Shown one piece after another: positions 44,240-53,338 of a DNA stretch of 64,000 bases. How positions within the stretch are numbered: the first letter of the stretch is position 1; each line of letters opens with the position of its first letter. The stretch is from Manihot esculenta. Lineage: Eukaryota > Streptophyta > Magnoliopsida > Malpighiales > Euphorbiaceae. The DNA lies in contig NC_035175.2 in assembly GCF_001659605.2 (NCBI RefSeq), positions 31,839,705-31,903,704 of the forward strand. The letters run 5' to 3'. The notes beneath the pieces were generated by a model. The model was not told the origin of the DNA. It saw nothing but the letters and a program-made list of their open reading frames with translations, and made no database searches. The translations under genes were made by a program, and so were the position numbers.

Positions 44240-45654
44240 CTAGGACTGTGCCATAATAGCTGCATTGGGACACTCACGTGCCATGTGCCCCTCCTGTCCA
44301 CATCTGAAACATGCTATAGTCCTAAACCGACAGACCCCTTTATGCGGCTTACCGCACCTCATACATCCGGAGCTATCCGAACCAAAGCTTGAACCACCGC
44401 CCATTCCCAGACCATACTTTAATCTGTTCCAGAACTTGTTCTTCCTTGGCTTGGATTTGCTCCACTTTTTACTTCCTGTGGCGGCTGTGTTTAGAGAGGA
44501 GAGATCAAACTTCCCTATACCAGGGGTTTTGGAACCCGAGGACTGTGCCACCTGCTGTTTAACTATCCCCTGAATGATGGCACTAGCCTCCATCTTCCGT
44601 GCTGTGTCCACAATAGTGTGGAAACTCTCCCTCTCTGCTGCTAGGATTAAGGAGAAATACCTTGAATGGAGTCTCATGGTATACCTCCTGGCCTTCTTCT
44701 GGTCATTGTCATATGCCTGCCTCATAAACTGCAGCAACTCCAGAAATTTATCTGTGTACTCATCTACACTCATATCCTCAGTCTGCCTCAACTGCTCAAA
44801 CTCTATCACCTTCAACTCCCTTGAACTGTCAGGAAAAGCCCATCCTGCAAACTCATTAGCAAACTGTTCCCAAGATAGGCTGTCCAGTCTCGAGTCCACA
44901 TAGTTTTTAAACCACTCCTTTGCCTTCTTGCATTTAAGAGTGAATCCCGCCATCTGAATGGCTCTGCTATCACTAGCCCCAACTCATCAGTTATCATTTT
45001 CATCGTCTTGAGGTACTCAAATAGATCTTCACCTGTTTTATATTTGGTAGCATCCAGCTTCAAATAGTCCGTCATTTTCACCTTGCTCCCAGTTGATGGG
45101 TTAGATCTGGATGATTGGGCTTCAGGAACCACTGGTTCTACTGGGAGAGGAGGAGATGGTGCAACATTCCCTAGGTTAGGGTTTATTGGATTTTGATAAA
45201 AGGGTGGAGGCGAAAATATGGGGTAGGGTGGATATGGTGGGTAGTAGGGAGGATAGGGCATGAATGAGAGATATGGGTTATAGCTAGAGAAATCCGATGT
45301 GCCTCCCATCGGATACCCTGGTCCCTGTGGGTGGGGTTGGTACTGTGGTGGGTAAGCAAAACCCGAGGCCTGAGCGCCTCCTTGTGATTCTCCCATATCC
45401 TCTTCTGACATACTCACACCCAAACTTTCATCTCTCCTTTGATCATCCTCTACTGATTCCCTCACATCCGCAGACATCCTATCCAAATCTATTATCCTCC
45501 TGTTTACATCAAAAGACCTTCTAGGGTCCCTTGATGTTTCTCCTCCGCTACATCTACTTGACCGTGCTCTTGGCAGAGCAGGGGGTAGGGCATCCATGCC
45601 CTCATTCTTAGGTGGAGCGCCTGTCAATCGTGCACATCGATGTGAGCCTCGCAT
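44240..45654 (-). pseudogene. element A gag with one frameshift
   Basis: It starts MRGSHRCARLTGAPP at 45654, directly after an acceptor-like TTTTTCAG. A Pro/Tyr/Gly-rich segment follows (YPPQYQPHPQGPGYP), then the gag fold after a 1-bp deletion near 44955 (MAGFTLKCKKAKEWF, FANEFAGWAFP, FEQLRQTEDMSVDEYTDKF) and two zinc-knuckle-like parts, the second CFRCGQEGHMAREC. It ends at a TAG (44240-44242). A second frameshift separates it from protease. Confidence 0.87.
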
Positions 45655-45703
45655 TCTATTTTCTGAAAAACAACATGTAACACATAAACATTAGCATCAT
45701 ATG

Positions 45704-47985
45704 TGTAATACCCGGCTAGACTCCGGTATCGGAATTCCTACCGTCCGGTGGAATTTCGGATGTCGGAGACCTCTAGAAGGGTAAAACCATGTTTTCATGA
45801 AATGTTTTAATTGTTTTTAATGATTTTAAGTAAAGAGGAAATGAGTTTTTGAATGAAAACACCTTTGGATGAAACTCAGGCTTGGCCGCCGAAACTTAAA
45901 GTTCGGCCGCCGAACATGCATGCCTTCGGGAGCGCCTTTAGGCCCCCGAAAGCACAAGTGAGGGAAGTCCAGGTTCGGCCGCCGAACCTGGAGTTCGGCC
46001 GCCGAACATGGCATGCATGCGGAGGCACTTTCGGCCCCCGAACGTGGCCTGGCCAGCCACTATAAAAGGGTCCCTTAGCCGAAAACGGGCGAGCTTTTTC
46101 CCCATTTTCGGCCAAGGTGAGTCCTTCCGCCGTTCCTCACCATCTTTGAGTTCTTTCCTTTAAATCTTTCAAGATTTTCACAAGCTTTTACATTGTTTTG
46201 AAGATTTTCGAGTTTTAAAGCAAGTTTTGGAGCTTTGAGGTTCAAGAACTCAAAATCTCCCACCTCCGAGTTTAGGACGTCTCTCTCTCTCGATCTTCAA
46301 GAGGTAAGAGCCGATCTTAAGCTCATTTTATGTTTAAAGTAAGTTTTATGCAAGATCTATGGGGTAGAATGCATGTTTAGCTCATAGTTAGGTTTTTGAG
46401 TTAATGTTATGTTTTGAGCAATGTAGGTTGGATTTGTGTTGTTGTTGTGTGTTGTAGTTGGGGTTTAAGTTAGTTTGAAGCCCCTAGGAGCCAATGTATG
46501 TATATTTGCATGATTTGGATGAGTTATATGCATGTTGGAAGAGTTGGGAGGCAAATGTGCATAAAGGAGCCAAGTTTCTGCCCTTTGGCAGAAACCAGGT
46601 TCGGCAGCCGAAGGCACTTTCGGCCGCCGAACATGGCTGGGGAGGCAGACCTTTCGGCTGCCGAAGTTGCCCCCGAAAAGAGACTTTCGTCTCTGTCTGG
46701 GACTTTCGGCCGCCGAAGGTGCCGCCGAACCTGCCTGGGTTTCGGCTCTGGAGGGACTTTCGGCCGCCGAAGGTGCCGCCGAACCTGCCCTGTTCAGCCT
46801 TCCTTTGCATGTTTTTGCATGATTGTTTGAGGTGTTTTAGGGGGTTTTTGGGGGATATTTTTAGAGTTATGTTCTAGTTGTTTGGTCCCTCATTTGAGTC
46901 CACCTGTGTAGGTTCGGACCCGAGGAACCGAGGACCCCAGCAGTGAGTTCAGCTACTTCTGAGTCAGTAGAGCTTCGGCCAGAGGTGAGTAGAATAAACC
47001 TTTACGTTTTAAAGCAAATAAATTATAAAGTTTTTAGCATGTTCATGCATCATGAATGCCATGTGATGAATTAGGTTGTTTGCATTAGAATTCACGAATA
47101 TGTTGCATTGCATTTATGATGTTATTGTGGATTAGTTATTGGATGATCCTTTAGTCCTCATATGTTATGATGATGTTACGGCATGATATGGTATGGAAGT
47201 CCAGGTTGTACCCATTCTACGTCCCTGGCACGATGGAAGAGAAAGTCCAGGTTGTACCCATTCTACGTCCCTAGCACAGTTGGACTGTATGATATGTTAT
47301 GTTAAGAGAAAGACCGGTTGTACCCATTCTACGTCCCGGCACAGTTGGACTATGTAGAGGACTATTGGTGACAATACCATCCGAGATGTGATTTGTTGTG
47401 ATGTGTTGCATTACATGATGGCATGAGATTTTAAATGTTGTTTTCTATTATTCTGCTCACTGGGCTCTAGTAGCTCACCCCTTTTCCCTAATCCCCCAGG
47501 ATTGCAGGTACGGGCTAGACAGAGAAGTCAAGAAGAGTAAAGTCATATGTTTGTAATAGATAGATAGTGGACATGATAAATTGTAAGATGATGTATAACT
47601 GAATAGTTATGTTATGTATAACGATATTGAGGATTAGAAGTTGTGCTTGACCCTATAGATGTTGTAATCCCTTTTGTCATATACATGATCTTAATGTCTA
47701 TTAATGTTTATGCCTAACCAACTCAACTTATGATGTATCGCCCATTGGGGCATTGATGAGATCCCACAGAGGGATAAATGTTTAAGTTATGCTATGTTTA
47801 GTGCATGCACAGGTTGAGTTTGGTGTATGATGAAAAGGAAAGTTTTAATTTTTATGTATGATTGTTGATCATGTATGGGATTAAACAGGTTTACAGGTTA
47901 TATGTTAGGCTTGCTACGGGTCCCGGCGGCCTTAAGCCGATCTGGATCCTAGCGCCGGTAGCGGTCCGATTTTCGGGTCGTTACA
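45704..47985 (+). repeat. 5' LTR of Tekay element B
   Basis: 2282 bp, TGTAATACCCGGC to GGTCGTTACA. TATA box TATAAAAGGG at 46061-46070. GC-rich palindromes at 45885-46045 and 46605-46790. Three copies of GTTGTACCCATTCTACGTCC at about 47206, 47250 and 47310. Donor-like and acceptor-like motifs at 46117, 46304, 46911, 46985 and 47507 are described in the findings. Confidence 0.95.
46061..46070 (+). promoter_or_regulatory. TATA box of the element B 5' LTR
   Basis: TATAAAAGGG within CAGCCACTATAAAAGGG. The same context recurs in the 3' LTR (53696-53705) and in E (complement of 20299-20307); A and the LTR at 62912 have weaker versions (CCTATAAG, CTATTTAAGG). Transcription should start about 30 bp downstream. 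Confidence 0.8.
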
Positions 47986-47988
47986 GAA

Positions 47989-48000
47989 TGGTATCAGAGC
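47989..48000 (+). other. primer-binding site of element B
   Basis: TGGTATCAGAGC, a perfect initiator-Met tRNA type site, three bases after the LTR. Confidence 0.92.
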
Positions 48001-48254
48001 CCTAGGTTCATATGGTCGGACCTAGAGTGTCGGGCTCATAGATGTTATAGAAGGTCAAGCACAATAGGAAGATCATGTCCACTAGGATAGGATGTGGAGT
48101 CCTGTCTTGCATGATGATGTGAAATGCCATGACTTTATGCATGTGCATTAATGATATGCTATGCTATGTGATGTATGTGATGAGGGTTCATGTGTGCCCA
48201 CATGAACCATATGATGCTAATGCTTGCTTGATGTGTGCTGTTTTCAGAAATAGG

Positions 48255-49661
48255 ATGAGAGGAACCCGTCGATCGGCAAGATTGACCGGAGTACCACCTG
48301 AGGATGAGGGCACGAGCGCCCGTCCTCCCACATTGCCTAGGGCAATGTCTTGTAGAGCCAACAGAGAAAGAGTGTCAAGGGACCCTAGAAGGTCTTTTGA
48401 TGCTAGCAGAAGGGGGACAGATAGGGGAGGAAGTTCTTCAGATGTGAGGGAGGTTATGGAAGAGGATCAGAGGAGGGATGGGAACCTGGATGTGAGCATG
48501 GAGGAAGAAGGGACAGGGGAGTCTCAGGGAGGCGTTCGGGCCTCGGGGTATGGTTTTCCACCCCATTATCCACCCTTCCCACAGGGTTCAGGGTATCCAA
48601 TGGGAGGTACATCGGATTACTCCAGCTTTAACCCCTACCCTACCTACATGCCTTATCCACCTTTCTATCCACCTTACACACAGTACCCATCTTATCCACC
48701 CTCACCCTTCTATCCAAACCCGGCAAACCCCACCTCGGGGAATGCTGCACCTCCACCTCCACCACCTACAGAACCAGAAGCCCCAGTTACTCAACCTCCT
48801 AGACCTAGCTCAGTCGATGGGAGCAAAGTGAAAATGACAGATTACCTTAAGCTGGATGCTCCCAAATACAAGTCAGGGGATGACCCCTTTGAGTATATGA
48901 GAGTAGTGAAGACAATAACTGATGAGCTAGGGGCGAATGATAGCAGGGCCATTCAGATGGCAGGGTTCACCTTAAAGTGCAAGAAGGCACGGGAATGGTT
49001 TAAGTGTTATGTGGACCCGAGACTAGACGGTATGACATGGGAAGAATTTGCGAATGAGTTCGCTGGATGGGCTTTTCCAGACAGTTCCAGAGAACTGAAG
49101 ATGATTGAGTTTGAGCAACTGAGGCAGTCAGAACACATGGGTGTAGAGGAGTTCACAGATAAATTCTTGGAGCTATTGCCTTTTTCAGGGCAAGCTCTAG
49201 ATACAGATACGAAGAAAGCCAAGAGGTATGTTATGAAGCTGCATTCCAGGTACTCCTCGTTGATTCAGTCAGCTGAGAGAGAAAGTTTCCACACTGTGGT
49301 GGATATGGCTCGAAGAATGGAGGCAAGTGCTATAGTTGAGGGGTCAGTGAAGCAGTCAGTGACCCAGTCTTCAGGGGTTAAGACCCCAGGCAGAGGAGGG
49401 CCAGGTCTCTCTTCTCAGAGCTCAGGTAAGAAGAGGTGGGATAACACCACCAGGAAGTCGAAGAAGAATAAGTTTTGGAACAAGTTGAAATCCGGTCTGG
49501 GATTTGGCGGTGGCTCGAGCTCAGGCTCAGATGGTACAGAATGCCAGAGATGTGGAAGACCGCACAGGGGAGTGTGTCGAGCTGGGACTAATACATGTTT
49601 CAGATGTGGACAGGAGGGACACATAGCTCGGGAGTGTCCTAGAGCGCCTTTTATGGGCTAG
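48255..49661 (+). CDS. element B gag
   Basis: 468 codons from MRGTRRSARLTG to a TAG at 49659-49661. This start is chosen because it follows an acceptor-like CTGTTTTCAG (48238-48247) and matches the start in element A; the frame is open further up to 48129, but that part is not shared. In order: basic N-terminus; acidic stretch (EEDQRRD); Pro/Tyr-rich low-complexity part (YPPFYPPYTQYPSYPP); gag fold (KVKMTDYLKLDAPKY, MAGFTLKCKKAREWF, WAFPDSSRELKMIEF); basic SKKNKFWNKLK; a Cys-rich segment (CQRCGRPHRGVC) and a CCHC knuckle, CFRCGQEGHIAREC, at 49596-49637. Gag packages RNA into cytoplasmic particles. It is uninterrupted, unlike pol. Confidence 0.9.
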   Translation: MRGTRRSARLTGVPPEDEGTSARPPTLPRAMSCRANRERVSRDPRRSFDASRRGTDRGGSSSDVREVMEEDQRRDGNLDVSMEEEGTGESQGGVRASGYGFPPHYPPFPQGSGYPMGGTSDYSSFNPYPTYMPYPPFYPPYTQYPSYPPSPFYPNPANPTSGNAAPPPPPPTEPEAPVTQPPRPSSVDGSKVKMTDYLKLDAPKYKSGDDPFEYMRVVKTITDELGANDSRAIQMAGFTLKCKKAREWFKCYVDPRLDGMTWEEFANEFAGWAFPDSSRELKMIEFEQLRQSEHMGVEEFTDKFLELLPFSGQALDTDTKKAKRYVMKLHSRYSSLIQSAERESFHTVVDMARRMEASAIVEGSVKQSVTQSSGVKTPGRGGPGLSSQSSGKKRWDNTTRKSKKNKFWNKLKSGLGFGGGSSSGSDGTECQRCGRPHRGVCRAGTNTCFRCGQEGHIARECPRAPFMG

Positions 49662-51959
49662 CCCCAGTAGACAGCTTCTGGTAGTGTGGCACAGCCAGTA
49701 GTTCCAGCCACAACTCAGGGCAGTGGCAGAGGTAGAGGGAGAGGGGCAGCCTCTTCTTCTGGTTCCCGAGGTGAAGGTCCATCAGCTCCAGCCAGGATCT
49801 TCACCATGACTCAGCAGGAGGCTAACACATCCAACACCGTGGTGTCAGGTAATCTCATCATTGGGTGTTCTGATGTGTATGCATTAATGGACCCGGGTGC
49901 ATCTCATTCATTTATTGCTCCGAGAGCCGTTGAGAGGTTGGGTCTGATAGTCTCTGGGTTAGAGTGTCCCCTATGGGTCAGTGGACCCAAGTGTGACCCG
50001 TCAGTGGCAGTGTCAGTCTGCCAGTACAGTCCAGTTTTTGTTGAGGGAAGATGCCTCTCCGCCGACCTTGTGGTTCTAGATTTGACAGACTTTGACGTCA
50101 TTCTAGGGATGGATTGGCTATCTACCCATGGTGCTACCTTGGACTGCAGGGACAAGGTAGTCAAGTTCGGAGATCAGAACGGGTCAGAGGTCGTCTTCAG
50201 AGGAGACAAGAGGGGTACACCTAGAGGTCTGATATCAGCTCTTCAGGCTCGTAGGTTGGTTAGGAAGGGATGTCAGGGGTACTTAGCTCATGTGAGAGAG
50301 CTAGACAGTCAGGTCAGGGAGCCGGCCTCGGTGCCAGTTGTTAGAGAGTTTCAGGATGTTTTTTCGGATGAGCTTCCAGGTTTACCACCTGCTAGGGAGA
50401 TAGAGTTCGAGATAGAGTTGGTGCCTAGAACTAGACCGATCTCTATCCCTCCCTACAGGATGGCCCCAGCCGAGTTAAAGGAGTTGAAAGAGCAATTGCA
50501 GGAGCTGGTAGAAAAGGGCTTCATCCGACAGAGTACCTCACCTTAGGGTGCTCCGGTCTTGTTTGTGAGAAAGAAGGATGGATCCCTCAGACTTTGTATC
50601 GACTACAGGCAGTTGAACAAAGTCACTACCAAAAATAGGTACCCTCTGCCAAGGATCGATGATCTATTCGACCAGCTAGCCGGAGCGGGTTGTTTCTCCA
50701 AAATAGATCTAAGATCGGGGTACCATCAGCTAAGGATAAGGGATGAGGATGTGCCGAAGACAACTTTCAGGACCAGATATGGGCATTTTGAGTTCCTTGT
50801 AATGCCGTTCGGGTTAACCAACGCCCCTGCAGCATTCATGGATCTCATGAACAGAGTGTTTAGCCAATACCTGGATCACTTCGTTATTGTCTTCATAGAT
50901 GATATCTTAGTGTATTCTAGGAATGCAGAGGAGCATACCCATCATCTGCGGTTGGTCTTGCAAACCTTGAGGGAACATGGCTTGTATGCCAAGTTCTCTA
51001 AATGTGAGTTCTGGCTGAGGAGCATTTCGTTCTTGGGGCATGTAGTGTCAGAGAATGGGATAGAGGTAGACCCCAAGAAGACAAAAACTGTGGCTAACTC
51101 GCCTAGACCCACTTCAGTGACAGAGATTAGAAGTTTCTTGGGTTTGGCAGGTTACTACAGGAGGTTCGTTCAGGACTTCTCAAAGATAGCAGCTCCCCTG
51201 ACCAGACTAACCAAGAAGAATCAGAAGTTTGTGTGGACCGACCAGTGCGAAGAGAGTTTTGAAGAATTTAAGAAGAGGTTGACTTCAGCACTAGTTTTAG
51301 CTCTGCCATCTAGTGATGAGGACTTTACGGTCTTTTGTGATGCGTCCCGTGTGGGACTGGGTTGTGTACTGATGCAGAACGAGAGGGTGATTGCTTATGC
51401 TTCTAGGCAGTTGAAGAAGCATGAGTTGAATTACCCCACACATGACCTTGAGATGGCAGCAGTAATCTTTGCACTCAAGATGTGGAGGCACTACCTCTAT
51501 GGGGTAAAATGTGAGATCTTCACAGATCATAAGAGCCTGCAGTACATCCTGAGTCAAAGAGATTTGAACTTGAGACAGAGGAGATGGGTAGAGCTGCTGA
51601 GTGACTATGATTGCAAGATTCAGTACCATCCGGGTAAGGCGAATGTTGTGGCAGACGCCCTAAGCCGGAAGTCACTAGGCAGTCTATCCCACATCGCGGC
51701 AGAGAGGAGACCAGTGGTGAAGGAGTTTTGCAAGCTCATTGAGGAAGGTCTACAGTTGGAGTTGTCTGGTACCGGTGCTTTAGTGGCCCAGATGAAAGTG
51801 ACACCTGTGTTTCTGGAGCAAGTGGCTCAGAAACAGCATGAGGACCCAGAGTTAGTGAAGATTGCCAAGACTGTTCAGTCAGGCAAGGACAGTGAGTTCA
51901 GATTTGACAGTAAGGGGATCTCCGCTTTGGGAGTCGATTATGTGTACCAGATGACATAG
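49662..51959 (+). pseudogene. element B protease, RT and RNase H, broken by stops
   Basis: Same frame as gag. After a second TAG (49668-49670) it reads an Arg/Gly linker (GSGRGRGRGA), protease ([15 protein letters not shown] at about 49879-49923; [13 protein letters not shown]), then RT. A TAG at 50544-50546 stands where TGG (Trp of SPW-AP) is expected. RT continues [49 protein letters not shown] and the catalytic [10 protein letters not shown] near 50900. RNase H has [15 protein letters not shown] and [16 protein letters not shown] 1-bp deletion near 51918, after FDSKGI, throws the frame to a stop at 51957-51959. Confidence 0.92.
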
Positions 51960-53232
51960 GGCTAAAAGGAGACATTATGAGGGAGGCTCATAATGCAAGA
52001 TACAGCGTTTACCTCGGAGCCACCAAGATGTATCAAGATCTGAAGAAGGTTTATTGGTGGCTAGCGATGAAGAAAGAAGTGGCACAGTTTGTGTCCGCCT
52101 GCGAAGTATGTCAGAGGGTGAAGCTGGAACATCAGAAGCCGGCTGGAATGCTTAACCCGCTACCTATTCCAGAGTGGAAATGGGAGAATATAGCTATGGA
52201 CTTCGTAGTGGGGTTACCGGCGGCGTCTAACAGAGTGGACTCCATATGGGTGATTGTGGACAGACTCACCAAATCTGCTCACTTCATTCCTGTCAGGAGT
52301 GGCTACTCTGTGGACAAGTTGGCGCAGGTATATGTGGATGAGATCGTCAGGCTGCATGGGGTTCCTGTTTCGATAGTGTCAGATAGAAGGCCCCAGTTCA
52401 CCTCCAGGTTTTGGCGGAGTCTGCAGAATGCCATGGGTACTAGGCTGGATTTCAGTACTGCCTTCCACCCCCAGACTGACGGACAGTCAGAAAGGACCAT
52501 CCAGACTATCGAGGATATGCTTAGAATGTGTGTGCTAGACTTTGGCAGTTCTTGGAGGCAGCATCTACCTTTGGTGGAGTTTGCCTACAATAACAGCCAT
52601 CATGCTAGCATCGAGAGGCTCCATATGAAGCTTTATATGGGAGGAAGTGCAGGTCACCTGTTTGCTGGGAGGAAGTTGGAGAAAAGGCCTTGGCAGGGCC
52701 TGAGCTAGTAGAGATTACCAGCAGGGTGGTACCCATAATTAGAGAAAGGATCAAGACTGCTGCAAGCAGACAGAAGAGTTATACAGACATACGCAGAAGA
52801 CAGGTAGAGTTTCAGGAGGGGGATCTGGTATTGCTCAAGGTGTCTCCAATGAAAGGAGTGGTTCGCTTTGGGAAGAAAGGTAAACTAGCCCCACGATACA
52901 TCGGACCCTTTGAAGTCTTGCAAAAGATTGGGAATGTGTCGTACAAGCTGGATTTACCTGCTTCAATGGCAAGAATCCATCCGGTTTTCCATGTTTCAAT
53001 GTTGAGGAAATTTGTGTCAGATCCGGGCAAGGTTCTTAGTGAGCCTGATGTGGAGATCCAAGAGGATCTCACCTATGTTGAGCAGCCAGTGCGGATCATA
53101 GACACCGAGATCAAAAAGCTTAGAAACAAGGAAATCCCGATGGTGAAGGTCCTTTGGAACCACCACAATATGGAAGAATGCACCTGGGAGACACGAGAGT
53201 CCATGCTCCAGCAATACCCTTATCTTTTCTAA
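51960..53232 (+). pseudogene. element B integrase and chromodomain, two frame breaks
   Basis: Integrase reads [13 protein letters not shown], the [14 protein letters not shown] finger, catalytic Asp in AMDFVVGLP, Asp in IVSDRRPQF (Gly after the Asp-Arg changed to Arg) and Glu in [12 protein letters not shown] 1-bp deletion near 52612, after HHASI, shifts frame. From 52690 the last 180 codons are open: [39 protein letters not shown] and the chromodomain-like [16 protein letters not shown], stop 53230-53232. Chromodomain-type ends in this lineage are thought to guide insertion into heterochromatin. Confidence 0.92.
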
Positions 53233-53301
53233 GGTTAGTTCTTGTATGTTTCATGTGTGTTATGATTATGTTGTGATGACACTATGCATGTGCTAGTTGA
53301 G

Positions 53302-53338
53302 GAACATTCGGGGACGAATGTTCTTAAGGGGGGGAGAA
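53302..53338 (+). other. hairpin and polypurine tract of element B
   Basis: Stem GAACATTCG (53302-53310), loop GGGA, stem CGAATGTTC (53315-53323), then AAGGGGGGGAGAA to 53338, next to the 3' LTR. Confidence 0.85.

Noticed and set aside
45885..46800. Palindrome clusters considered as a CRISPR-like array.
   Set aside because: Spacing is irregular, there are no unique spacers or cas genes, and the host is a plant.
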